Position numbers and translations under genes: made by a program
Notes under the pieces: model-generated
The model's database searches: none
What the model was told of the DNA's origin: nothing
The model's input: the letters and a program-made list of their open reading frames with translations, nothing else
Shown: positions 8,350-17,097 of the stretch, piece after piece
Layout of the letters: the number at the start of each line of letters is the position of its first letter
Position numbering within the stretch: the first letter of the stretch is position 1
Assembly (NCBI GenBank): GCA_012840465.1
Contig: DULJ01000051.1
Coordinates: 1-64,000 of the forward strand
Direction of reading: 5' to 3'
DNA: 64,000 nt
Source: Caryophanales bacterium
GTDB taxonomy: Bacteria; Bacillota; Bacilli; Bacillales; Bacillaceae_J

Positions 8350-9822
8350 CTATAAACCATACCAATTTAATGCTTGGGGGCTTAAATCCACCCACACATG
8401 TTTTGTTTGGGTATACATACTAAGTGCCTCCATCCCCAATTCGCGTCCGAATCCACTTTGCTTTGTTCCCCCAAAAGGAGCAGTGCTGTCAAGCATACTG
8501 AATGTATTCACATAGACAGTACCGGCCTTTAAGCCCTTGGCCATACGGAATGCTCGTTTTACGTCATTCGTCCATAACCCAGAGGCAAGACCATATAATG
8601 TATCATTTGCTTTTCTTAATGCATCTTCCTCATCCTTAAAGCGGATCACGGAAACAACTGGTCCGAAAATTTCTTCACGGGCAATTGTCATATCATTAGA
8701 TACGTTTTCAAAGATAGTTGGTGTAAAGAAATTTCCATTTACCCCTAAGTCCGGACGACTTCCACCAGTCACTAACTTGGCTCCTTCGTCTAATCCAATC
8801 TGTACGTATTTTTCGATCTTACCAAGATGGGCGGAAGAAATTTGTGGCCCCATTTGTGTTGTTGGATCTAACGGATTTCCGACACGAATTGATTTCGCTT
8901 TATCAACAAATGCTGACATAAACTTATCGTATACAGAATCTTGAACAAACAAACGAGAACCCGCTGCACAAACTTGACCTTGGGCAAAATAAATTCCAAA
9001 TAATGACCCATTAACGGCATCATCAATATTTGCGTCATCAAAAATAATATTTGGCGATTTTCCGCCTAATTCTAAGGAAATAGGCTTTAAGTTTTTACTT
9101 GCCGCTTGCATAATCAATCTTCCGGTCTGTGTAGAACCTGTAAATGCAACTTTATCAACACCTGGATGACTTGACAATGCGTCACCGGCGGTATGGCCAT
9201 AGCCATTGACAATATTGATTACACCGTCAGGTATACCTGCTTCCTGGAATAGACGGACTAACTCTAAAATACTAATCGGCGTCTCTTCAGATGGCTTAAT
9301 GACAATCGTATTCCCAGCTCCCAATGCAGGTGCGAGTTTCCACATTGTTAACATAATTGGGAAATTCCAAGGTACAATTGCACCAATAACCCCTAATGGT
9401 TCACGTAGTGTAAGATTTAAGCGGTTTCCAGGTGAACTTAATGTATCCCCTTGAATTTTGTTGGCAAGCCCGGCATAAAATTCAAGTACATCAATAGAGG
9501 CTGGCATCGCGATATGCTTTGTTTCATTAATCGTAAGTCCATTGTCCTTTGACTCTGTTTCCGCTAAGTAATCTACATTCTCCCATAATTTTTGGGCTAC
9601 TTTATAAAGTAATCTTCCGCGGTCACTTGGAGCCATTTGTGCCCATGGACCGCTCTCAAAAGCTTTTCTAGCTGCCTTGACAGCTAAGTCAACATCCTCA
9701 GCGCCCGCTTCAGCAATAATCCCATTTAGTTCTCCATTAGCTGGATTATAGGATTTAAAAGTCTTTCCAGAAATAGAATCTACCCATTGCCCATCAATAA
9801 ATAATTTGTACTCTTTTGCCAT
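8350..9822 (-). CDS. Aldehyde dehydrogenase, last gene of the qhp operon
   Basis: A 490-residue NAD(P)+-dependent aldehyde dehydrogenase oxidising an aldehyde to the acid. The coenzyme and catalytic motifs are intact: PWNFPIMLTMWK, the GSTQTGR loop, ELGGKSPN (general-base Glu) and GQVCAAGSRL (nucleophilic Cys), with EEIFGPV near the C terminus. It follows qhpE by 42 bases and precedes the terminator. Amine dehydrogenase releases an aldehyde from each primary amine, so this enzyme most likely removes that product (inference from context). Exact substrate cannot be read from sequence. Confidence 0.93.
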   Translation of the reverse strand: MAKEYKLFIDGQWVDSISGKTFKSYNPANGELNGIIAEAGAEDVDLAVKAARKAFESGPWAQMAPSDRGRLLYKVAQKLWENVDYLAETESKDNGLTINETKHIAMPASIDVLEFYAGLANKIQGDTLSSPGNRLNLTLREPLGVIGAIVPWNFPIMLTMWKLAPALGAGNTIVIKPSEETPISILELVRLFQEAGIPDGVINIVNGYGHTAGDALSSHPGVDKVAFTGSTQTGRLIMQAASKNLKPISLELGGKSPNIIFDDANIDDAVNGSLFGIYFAQGQVCAAGSRLFVQDSVYDKFMSAFVDKAKSIRVGNPLDPTTQMGPQISSAHLGKIEKYVQIGLDEGAKLVTGGSRPDLGVNGNFFTPTIFENVSNDMTIAREEIFGPVVSVIRFKDEEDALRKANDTLYGLASGLWTNDVKRAFRMAKGLKAGTVYVNTFSMLDSTAPFGGTKQSGFGRELGMEALSMYTQTKHVWVDLSPQALNWYGL

Positions 9823-9864
9823 ACGTCTTTTCCTCCATTTTATATTATATTTTGGTTATTCAGA

Positions 9865-10587
9865 TTACCTTAATTGATCAACATGAGCCCATAACTGTTT
9901 GTTTGCCCATTCTTGGTTCTCCTCCAATAACAAGGCCAAATAAGCAGTGAAATGAGCAGCAGCAAAGCTATGTCCATGGATGTTATATAGTTGTGTAGGA
10001 CCTTGTAATTCCCGTGGAAATCCACAAGCAATGAAGGATCCATCTGTTTGGAAAGCCCATTCACCGCGGCTGACCTCTCCAGACTGAACACGAAACACAT
10101 CTGGATAGACGCCAGGATAAATCATTTCCCGTTCTCGGTCTATTGCAGCCACAATTGTAATATTGTTTTCTGTTGCAGCTTTACATGCGGCTTTAATCCT
10201 AGCATGATCTTTAGTAAGCCCAAGGCTTAAATGGATGATTTGCACATCGTTTTCAATCGACCATTCAATCGCTTCCGCGAGAACAGAGGGATAGGCCATT
10301 AATTTATCATCGAAAATTTTCACACCGTATAGACTAGCATCTTTTGCAATTCCTCTGATTGCGGCTGCTACTGCGGTACCGTGCCCAAGACGATCGCGAT
10401 AGTCATGATGATATTCGATATTTTGCTCCCGGTTCACGCGGATTTGAATGCCACCCTTCACACCGTTTACATGGGAATGATATGGATTAATTCCACTGTC
10501 AATTACGGCAATCCTCACACCTTTTCCCGTATAAGCTATATTCATTTTTTGAATATTTATCGGTTTTATGATATTAGCCTCAGTCAA
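9865..10587 (-). CDS. qhpE: QhpE-like subtilisin-type processing protease
   Basis: A 240-residue S8-family serine protease without a signal peptide, so cytoplasmic. The triad is visible: D30 (AVIDSG), H69 (GHGTAVAAA) and S207 (GHSFAAA). The usual oxyanion-hole asparagine block (AAGN) reads AAID, with Asp150 in that place. In Paracoccus QhpE removes the leader of the crosslinked gamma subunit QhpC. The gene overlaps qhpF by four bases and is in the same operon as QhpC, QhpD and QhpF, which supports the same role here. It is shorter than secreted subtilisins because the propeptide is missing. Confidence 0.87.
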   Translation of the reverse strand: MTEANIIKPINIQKMNIAYTGKGVRIAVIDSGINPYHSHVNGVKGGIQIRVNREQNIEYHHDYRDRLGHGTAVAAAIRGIAKDASLYGVKIFDDKLMAYPSVLAEAIEWSIENDVQIIHLSLGLTKDHARIKAACKAATENNITIVAAIDREREMIYPGVYPDVFRVQSGEVSRGEWAFQTDGSFIACGFPRELQGPTQLYNIHGHSFAAAHFTAYLALLLEENQEWANKQLWAHVDQLR

Positions 10588-12395
10588 AATTTGCTGACAC
10601 CTCCCTGCTGAATGTAGTTGAATTCGGTCTTTATCAATTCTTGATATAGGAATGAACGCTCTTTAAGTGCTCCATGTTTTCCTTCATCAACAACTGTTCC
10701 ATCTTCAAAAAGCAAAATTTTATTCATTAACTTCATCGATGAAAGCCGGTGTGAGATTATTAAAATTCCTTTACCCAATTGATCCGTCCCCATCCATTCT
10801 TTTAACGCTAAAAAAAGCTGTCTTTCCGATATCTGGTCCAATCCAGAAGTCGCTTCATCTAATATGAGAAGGACGGGATTTCTCAGCAATGCTCTTGCAA
10901 TTGCCAATCGTTGTTTTTCACCGCCGGATAAACTCATTCCTCTTTGACCAACAACTGTCTCAAACTGAGCAGGCAATGATTGAATAACAGCCAATATACC
11001 CGTTTGCTCGCAACATTTTTCAAGTTCCGCTTGTGTCAATTGCATTTTTTCTATATCCGACAAGCCAAGTAACAAATTTTCGATAATGGTTCCATTAAGC
11101 ATTTCCTGCTCTTGTGATACAATCACAATTTCTCGCCGTAAGCGGTTTAGCGGAATCTCTGAAATATCCTCTCCCTGAAAACGGATTGTACCACTCGTTA
11201 TCGGAGTCAAGCGGACCATTGTATCAATCAACGTTGTTTTGCCAGCTCCACTCGGTCCGATTAAAGCAGTAATTGTATTTGGCATTAAATTTAAATTAAC
11301 ATCCATCAGTGTCTGTCCGGCTGTTCCTGTCCATTTAGATACTTGATTATATTCAAGTAAAGGAGATCCCTGAATAACTTCATGGTTCGGATTAGAAATC
11401 TTATCGTTTTTTGTAGTACTTTCTTTCTCGGAGTTATAAATAAACTCATGAATTCTATCCACCGAAACGCGAACCCTTTGAAAACGTAAATATAAACCTG
11501 CCAAGCTTTGGATTGGACTATAAAAGCGGCCTAGATAAGTGATAAAAGCTAACAAACTTCCAATTGTCATCGTTTCATCAATAACATTTGTTCCACCTAC
11601 TAAAAACACGAAGCCTGTTGAAAGACCAATTGCTGTTCGCGGAATTCCCTCGGCCAAGCTTTGAATAATTGAAAGTGATAAAGTATCACGATTTAATCTT
11701 GTAATCTTTCGATTTAATTTCTCACTTTGCTCTTCTTCCGCTGCCGCTAACTTTATTAAGCGGATGTTCGAAAATGTTTCAATCATATGTGATTGAATTT
11801 CACTATGATATTCACGTACTTTCCTCGTCCGTTTAATAATCTTCGGACGAAAATAGAGAAGAGATCCTAGTAGAATCGGTATAAAAATAAGCGCATCCAA
11901 AAATAACTTCCAATCCAAGTAGATAAGCATACCGGTTATAAAAGACAAAGTGAGTAGATTCGTAATAAATTGCAGGGCACCATCTGTAACGAAGCTTTGA
12001 ATTTCATTTAAATCTCCATTAAGTCGAGTTGTTATATCACCAACTTTATTTCGAACAAAAAAGTCATATACATTCCGTTGTATCCGCCTGAAAAAATCAA
12101 CCCGGAGAGATTTAATAATTAACAGCGTTACCCTCAGGTAAATGAAACTATTCACTGCCTGCAGAAGGACACCGGTCATCATCATTCCGACGCCAAGCAA
12201 GAGAACGGTTTCTAATTCATATTTCTTATTAATTAACACATCATCAATTAAAACTTTCGATAAAAGTGGATAAGATAATCCTAAAATTGTGCTGCAAATT
12301 GCCATGAAAATAATGAACGCCAAGATCATTCGATACGGTTTAATAAACGGAATAATCCATTTAAGGGAAAGTAAGGTTCTCATCTGTAATAGCAC
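10584..12395 (-). CDS. qhpF: QhpF-like ABC exporter (fused permease and ATPase)
   Basis: A 603-residue half-transporter: a six-helix exporter domain (about residues 1-320) and an ATPase domain with GPSGAGKTT, Q-loop IVSQEQEM, signature LSGGEKQRLAIA, Walker [13 protein letters not shown] and H-loop IISHRLSS. It is expected to work as a homodimer. In characterised qhp clusters QhpF is thought to move the processed gamma subunit across the membrane, which fits because QhpC here has no Sec signal. It overlaps both neighbours (4 bases with qhpE, 16 with the U32 gene), indicating tight coupling. Confidence 0.87.
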   Translation of the reverse strand: MLLQMRTLLSLKWIIPFIKPYRMILAFIIFMAICSTILGLSYPLLSKVLIDDVLINKKYELETVLLLGVGMMMTGVLLQAVNSFIYLRVTLLIIKSLRVDFFRRIQRNVYDFFVRNKVGDITTRLNGDLNEIQSFVTDGALQFITNLLTLSFITGMLIYLDWKLFLDALIFIPILLGSLLYFRPKIIKRTRKVREYHSEIQSHMIETFSNIRLIKLAAAEEEQSEKLNRKITRLNRDTLSLSIIQSLAEGIPRTAIGLSTGFVFLVGGTNVIDETMTIGSLLAFITYLGRFYSPIQSLAGLYLRFQRVRVSVDRIHEFIYNSEKESTTKNDKISNPNHEVIQGSPLLEYNQVSKWTGTAGQTLMDVNLNLMPNTITALIGPSGAGKTTLIDTMVRLTPITSGTIRFQGEDISEIPLNRLRREIVIVSQEQEMLNGTIIENLLLGLSDIEKMQLTQAELEKCCEQTGILAVIQSLPAQFETVVGQRGMSLSGGEKQRLAIARALLRNPVLLILDEATSGLDQISERQLFLALKEWMGTDQLGKGILIISHRLSSMKLMNKILLFEDGTVVDEGKHGALKERSFLYQELIKTEFNYIQQGGVSKF

Positions 12396-13375
12396 ATATA
12401 TCCTGATTCACAATGCTCAGGCGTCTTACGAATTCGTTTTGCTTTCGCTTTAACCTCTCCATCTTTCATTCCCGCGCGTACTGATTTGACCACAGAACTT
12501 ACAAGTTGAACACTAGCAAGCTTTCGATAAGAATCCGCCTCCCTGCCGACAATTTTTAAGGAATCGATACCTAAGCGGTAAATGTCAGGTAGCGCACATA
12601 ATCCACAGGGCCCAAGCGGTATGCCATGGTCTGAAACTGAACATCCGCAGCTATGTGTAAACCAAACGAAATCTTGATAATCTTTTAGATGTTTGGCCAG
12701 CGCTTTTTGTTCAAGTGATGTTAATTGTTTACTGCCTTTTGTAGACATAAATTGATAATCCCAATTCGTAGTCGAGCAAAAGGCACCAACCTGATTATGG
12801 GTAGTAAAACAAAATCCTTCCTCATAAATACATCCGTCATTTAAGATGAAAAGTTCATACTCTAAGTCTCTTCCACCTTCATCGATAATTTCTTTCATTT
12901 CAGCCAATGAAAGACTCCTCGGGAAAACAATGCGCGAGGCACCTAGTTCACGATACAAATGAATACTTGAACTATTTATAGGTGTTGCTAAACTGCTAAC
13001 ATGAATATTGGCGTCCGGAATCCGGTCTTTTATCGCCAACATTAATCCAATATCACTTACAATAAAACCATCTGTTCCAGCCTGAAAGGCTTGATGAACA
13101 ATCTCTAAAAGTAATGGATACTGATCCTCCACATAAAACGGCGCATTCAATGTCATAAAGACATCAACCCCGTGCAGGTGGGCACGATCTACCAAACTTG
13201 CAAATTCTTCATGGGAGGGAATACTGGCCTGTGGTGCCCGACGATTCATCCAAATCCCGCTCGTAAATGATTTAATCCATTCGTATGGAATAAAACCGAC
13301 ATAAAATTCTTCCGCACCACTATCAACAAGCATATCTACTTCTTGCACACTACTAATCGGTGCCAATACCTTCAT
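12380..13375 (-). CDS. Peptidase U32 family protein, UbiU-like
   Basis: A 331-residue U32-family protein with a TIM-barrel-like N-terminal part (APISSVQEVDMLVDSGAEEF, DGFIVSDIGLM). Nine cysteines include C182, C189, C200 and the C243/C245/C257/C260 cluster; the C182-x6-C189 pair has the same spacing as the first two [4Fe-4S] ligands of E. coli UbiU. No protease catalytic residues are known for this family. UbiU, TrhP and RlhA, all U32 proteins, act in hydroxylation of ubiquinone precursors or RNA. Together with the second U32 gene upstream, this protein may hydroxylate the QhpC tryptophan in place of QhpG. The last point is inference from context. Confidence 0.8.
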   Translation of the reverse strand: MKVLAPISSVQEVDMLVDSGAEEFYVGFIPYEWIKSFTSGIWMNRRAPQASIPSHEEFASLVDRAHLHGVDVFMTLNAPFYVEDQYPLLLEIVHQAFQAGTDGFIVSDIGLMLAIKDRIPDANIHVSSLATPINSSSIHLYRELGASRIVFPRSLSLAEMKEIIDEGGRDLEYELFILNDGCIYEEGFCFTTHNQVGAFCSTTNWDYQFMSTKGSKQLTSLEQKALAKHLKDYQDFVWFTHSCGCSVSDHGIPLGPCGLCALPDIYRLGIDSLKIVGREADSYRKLASVQLVSSVVKSVRAGMKDGEVKAKAKRIRKTPEHCESGYMCYYR

Positions 13376-13389
13376 ATTCTCCCCACCTT

Positions 13390-13582
13390 ATCAAATACGC
13401 CTTGGCGTATTTGCGCCCAGATTTTTTCGAGCTTGCTCGAAAAACTACCTTTGAAAATCTGAGGCATCCGCCAGAGGCTTTAACTTTATTCAGTAGAAGT
13501 TAAAACCCCCACTGAATCATAAAACTAATACGCGTTCATCCCAGCACTTGTTAAAGTGAGAACAACTGCTGAATAAAGTTAA
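13390..13582 (-). repeat. Repeat R2, copy 1, inside the qhp operon
   Basis: Read on the minus strand this ~193-bp element begins TTAACTTTATTCAGCAG, closes the first module with CTGAATAAAGTTAA, and ends with a TTCGAGC/GCTCGAAAAA hairpin and CAAATACGCCAAGGCGTATTTGAT. It matches the copies at 30631-30822 and 55983-56178 along its whole length. It fills the entire gap between the two U32 genes; its outer arm supplies the stop codon region of the upstream gene. The hairpins could reduce read-through into the downstream half of the operon. Confidence 0.88.
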
Positions 13583-14520
13583 ACCGGAATTTTGGGGCTA
13601 ACTACGATCCGATTTACATTTTTCTCAAGTGCCCATTGAATCCCTTTTACTAACAATTCCTCCGTTTGTTGATAAAAGACTGAGTTTCCTTTTTGAATAT
13701 TACGGGTTGGAAGTGTACCAAGCTGTTCTTTTGTTGACACGAGTTCAACTTGATAATGACGGCATTGTTGTTTGCATTTCACTTCACCTTTAAACTTTTC
13801 TTCCTTAGGTTTATGCAGTGTACCAACTAGACAGGACCGCCCTGATGCAATAACGCCAAACCCGATATGGAGAGAAGAAGAAAATTCTTCTTCTCCCAAT
13901 GGACTTCCCATATTTTGAATTAAATTATCAAACTCGATCCGATTTACATGATGGGTCTGTAAAAATCTTTTGAAATAGGGAACTGAAACAGCAGGTGTCT
14001 GTAAAACTGCATTTGCTTTTTGTGGCACATCTTCCCTGTCATATAAATGAGCAACCCGTGGATCACGAATCATTTTATTTAATAGTCGCCCGACTACTGG
14101 CTGAGAATGAGAGTATTTTTGATTCACCTCAAATAACACTCCCCAGTCATTTACAACAATTTCAATAGTATCGTTGTTTTTAAAAGCCTCTTCATGGAGC
14201 ACAGCTAACAACTGTCTTACCTGCCCCAAGCCCGCTTGGGTAACGTAGGGAGTTACAAAGGTGAACGAAAAACCAGCCTTTACCGCTTTGTGGTAAGCCC
14301 GCACTAAATCATTGGCTTTCGGAAGTCGATATTGACAAAACTCAGATCCAACATATAGACGTGTAAATGTAGGCGATTCATAAAATGACTGTAAAACGGT
14401 TTGTACATTTCCTACTGTTTCTTGTTCAATCAAAGAATGATCACTTCTATTCCATGGCTGATCTAGACATGTGATTTGATCGGTAGATTGAATAGCAAGT
14501 GCAAATTCCATTAGCAACAC
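13579..14520 (-). CDS. Peptidase U32 family protein, UbiV-like
   Basis: A 313-residue protein weakly resembling UbiV. C62 lies in VGSEFCQYR, matching the UbiV GETVCSKRR block; C230, C249 and C253 give C-x18-C-x3-C compared with C-x12-C-x3-C in UbiV. These four cysteines could hold a [4Fe-4S] cluster. It is located between qhpB and the UbiU-like gene, 5 bases after qhpB. UbiU and UbiV form a heterodimer needed for oxygen-independent hydroxylation in ubiquinone synthesis, so a pair here, with no flavin monooxygenase gene in the cluster, suggests a hydroxylase for CTQ formation (inference). The C terminus may have been altered by the adjacent repeat. Confidence 0.75.
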   Translation of the reverse strand: MLLMEFALAIQSTDQITCLDQPWNRSDHSLIEQETVGNVQTVLQSFYESPTFTRLYVGSEFCQYRLPKANDLVRAYHKAVKAGFSFTFVTPYVTQAGLGQVRQLLAVLHEEAFKNNDTIEIVVNDWGVLFEVNQKYSHSQPVVGRLLNKMIRDPRVAHLYDREDVPQKANAVLQTPAVSVPYFKRFLQTHHVNRIEFDNLIQNMGSPLGEEEFSSSLHIGFGVIASGRSCLVGTLHKPKEEKFKGEVKCKQQCRHYQVELVSTKEQLGTLPTRNIQKGNSVFYQQTEELLVKGIQWALEKNVNRIVVSPKIPV

Positions 14521-14525
14521 TTCTC

Positions 14526-15590
14526 CTACTGTTGAATTTGGACAACACGAACATCCATTGTATCGGTTGATAGATCAATAGTTTCTTTAAGTTCTAATGT
14601 TTTAGCATCATAGAAGCTAATGTCCGGTCCCGCTCCTGAAACATATAATGTTTTCTCATCACCACTTAGATTAAATCCATAAGATGTCCCCGGAACATTC
14701 GGAACAATTTTCTCATATTTTCCCGTTTCTAAATTGGCTTTTGCTATATAGTTCATCCCAACGTAAGCCGTTTTACCATCCTTAGTCGAAGCACCTGAGA
14801 AAAGGCCAATCATATCATCAAATTCGACCTCTTTATATTCGCCCTTCTCTAAATCAAAGAGAATCACTCCTTCTGTTACTTCACCTGTTTCAGGATAGAA
14901 TTGATAATTCGTAGCGAGGGCTACATTATGATTGTCATCCCCCCGTACCCAAAAATATAAGTAGTTTCCCAATCCATCTTTTGGATCAGAATTCGTTACT
15001 GGAGTATGAAGTGTTAACTCATCTTTTTCGATGTCATAGACATAGATGTCTTTTGCCCAAACGAGCAGTTTTTTTCCATCAGTAAAGAACTGCAACGTAT
15101 GCGTTCCCCAAGGAACCTTGATTTCTTTAACGACTTTTTTCGTTTTCACATCCATTACTTGTATAACGGGGTCTAATGCCTTCAATTCCGTTCCTTCCAC
15201 TTTGGAACGCATTAAAGTTGCATAAAACTTCTCCCCTTTTGGATCAATTGCCATCCCGTATATGTGCGCTACATAATCTTTTGTGCTAAATGTCAAGGTA
15301 TCTTTGACCTTATTTGTTGTTGTGTCAACAATAGCGATCTTCGTTCTACCCTCACTATTGATAAATAATGTACGTCCATCCTTTGTCCATGTCATATCAC
15401 GATTCGGACCTTTTATCGGAATTTCAGTTACCTTTTTCGTGTCCGGATCAACAGCAAAGGTAACGTCCAATCCAGCAATGTATAGCATTTCTTTTGTGCC
15501 TTGAGCTTTTCCTGGTTGGCCCGCAGTTGTAATGAGCAAACACAGAACAGCAAAAGTCAATGCAATCGGTTTCAGTTTACTCCATTTCAT
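14526..15590 (-). CDS. qhpB: Quinohemoprotein amine dehydrogenase beta subunit
   Basis: A 354-residue protein with a Sec-type signal peptide (residues 1-30, ending near GQPGKAQG) followed by repeated YVTN/WD-like blades such as DMTWTKDGRTLFINSEGRTKIAIVD spread over the chain, consistent with a seven-bladed propeller. In QHNDH the beta subunit forms the structural base that carries the gamma subunit beside the CTQ site. It sits between qhpD and the first U32 gene. The exported location agrees with the lipoprotein signal on the diheme subunit. Confidence 0.88.
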   Translation of the reverse strand: MKWSKLKPIALTFAVLCLLITTAGQPGKAQGTKEMLYIAGLDVTFAVDPDTKKVTEIPIKGPNRDMTWTKDGRTLFINSEGRTKIAIVDTTTNKVKDTLTFSTKDYVAHIYGMAIDPKGEKFYATLMRSKVEGTELKALDPVIQVMDVKTKKVVKEIKVPWGTHTLQFFTDGKKLLVWAKDIYVYDIEKDELTLHTPVTNSDPKDGLGNYLYFWVRGDDNHNVALATNYQFYPETGEVTEGVILFDLEKGEYKEVEFDDMIGLFSGASTKDGKTAYVGMNYIAKANLETGKYEKIVPNVPGTSYGFNLSGDEKTLYVSGAGPDISFYDAKTLELKETIDLSTDTMDVRVVQIQQ

Positions 15591-15611
15591 TCATTGTTTA
15601 CCTCCTTTTCG

Positions 15612-17072
15612 TTAACTCGTATGGCAGATAGGTGTAAGTCCTATCATACGGTCTATAAATGTAGGGTTTTCTTTCATAATTCGGACGTATGCGTTCAGCC
15701 CAATCTTGTACCAGCGATGCTGCCACTCACAATAATGCAGATTTGGTGATGTTATTTCCCCCATTTGTTCTAATGCTTCATAATAACAACCACCAGAGCA
15801 TGTATGTTTTAAAGCACAAGAAGAACATGTTGTCTTATTATCGACGTGGAGGGATCCTAACAATTCCTTCTGGAAATCTCGATTAATTCCATTGAAAATG
15901 TCACCCATCTTGTACTCTTGTTGTTCATTAAAACGGTGACATAGAAATAAATCCCCTGATGGACTGACAGCCATAAATCCTAATCCCGCTCCACAGCCAA
16001 AGCCCTTGTTAACACCTGAATGAAGCTCAACAATAATATTGACTAAATTCGAAAAACCTAAGTAGCGGTCTTGAATAGCTTCCCGAACGAAGTCCTCCGT
16101 TAATTGTTCAAAATCATCTAGTAAGCGCCATAATTCAGGTGAGTTTAGAACAAAGGCTTCATCTGTTGCTGATACAGGAGCAAAACCAACCTCATGGAAA
16201 CCAATCTCCATAAAGTGATAAAATAAATCTTTTACAGACGGAAACCCTTTATTGACTGTTACCCGTACGGCAACGGGCTTGGATGGACGCATCTCTATTA
16301 ATTTTTTGGCATTCTTGTGGACAATTTCGTAAGAACCAGTGCCATTATTGGAGATACGGAATTTATCCTGCCATTCCTCCGGACCATCCATACTGATTGT
16401 GACTCCGACATTATTCATTGCTAAAAATTTAATTCGTTCTTCATTTAACAATGTTCCATTTGTTGTCATTGAAAAATCGATTGTTTTATTAGCCTTTTCA
16501 GTAGCTTCTTTTCCATAGGAAACGATTCTTTTTAATAGGGACCAATTCATTGTCGGCTCTCCCCCAAAAAGAACGACTGATAGATTAGGCCGATCTTTAC
16601 TTTCTTTAATTAAAAAGTCAATCGCTCCTTCAGCTGTCTCCATTGCCATTGATTTCATAGGTTTTCCATAATCTCCGCCACCTGCATAACAATAAGTACA
16701 GCTCAAATTACATTCATTAATGAGATGAAAGACTAAAGTTTGAACAGGCCATTGTTCCCCGATGGGAATACCAGGAGTTTGACTATGAATTCCTTTAACA
16801 TGATTTTCGCTAATGATTTCCATTTGAATGAATTCATCAATCACTTGCTGAATCGTTTTTTGATCAACAACTCCTTCTAATTGCTGAATGATTTCTGGTC
16901 TCGTAAAAGTTTTATTTTGTTGAAATGTATTTAATACTTTCGCACTAACGCTATCAAATTCGGTTATTACTCCACTCAAACCATGGTATATATAAGTTTC
17001 TTCATCTACTTCAAAATAAAGAGCATTCGTTAGTTTCAAGACGTTATCTTTAGTAGTATTCATTGGCTGCAC
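15612..17072 (-). CDS. qhpD: QhpD radical SAM thioether crosslinking enzyme
   Basis: Forms the Cys-to-Asp/Glu thioether bridges in the gamma subunit QhpC. Residues ~15-90 form a PqqD-like peptide-recognition domain. The radical SAM cluster motif CxxxCxxC is C121, C125, C128, with GGEPTMNW following. The SPASM-type C-terminal region has C360, C378, C416, C419, C425, C429 and C448 for two auxiliary [4Fe-4S] clusters. 486 residues fits the family. It lies between qhpA and qhpB in the order C-A-D-B. Confidence 0.94.
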   Translation of the reverse strand: MQPMNTTKDNVLKLTNALYFEVDEETYIYHGLSGVITEFDSVSAKVLNTFQQNKTFTRPEIIQQLEGVVDQKTIQQVIDEFIQMEIISENHVKGIHSQTPGIPIGEQWPVQTLVFHLINECNLSCTYCYAGGGDYGKPMKSMAMETAEGAIDFLIKESKDRPNLSVVLFGGEPTMNWSLLKRIVSYGKEATEKANKTIDFSMTTNGTLLNEERIKFLAMNNVGVTISMDGPEEWQDKFRISNNGTGSYEIVHKNAKKLIEMRPSKPVAVRVTVNKGFPSVKDLFYHFMEIGFHEVGFAPVSATDEAFVLNSPELWRLLDDFEQLTEDFVREAIQDRYLGFSNLVNIIVELHSGVNKGFGCGAGLGFMAVSPSGDLFLCHRFNEQQEYKMGDIFNGINRDFQKELLGSLHVDNKTTCSSCALKHTCSGGCYYEALEQMGEITSPNLHYCEWQHRWYKIGLNAYVRIMKENPTFIDRMIGLTPICHTS

Positions 17073-17097
17073 TAACTACACTTCCTCTCTTTTTTGA

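Noticed and set aside
8537-8944. 135-codon frame antisense to the aldehyde dehydrogenase
   Set aside because: Shadow of a strongly conserved coding region; no RBS or family signal.
12380-14520. Reading the two U32 genes as secreted collagenase-type peptidases
   Set aside because: No signal peptide or catalytic protease motif; cysteine patterns agree better with iron-sulfur UbiU/UbiV-type proteins.
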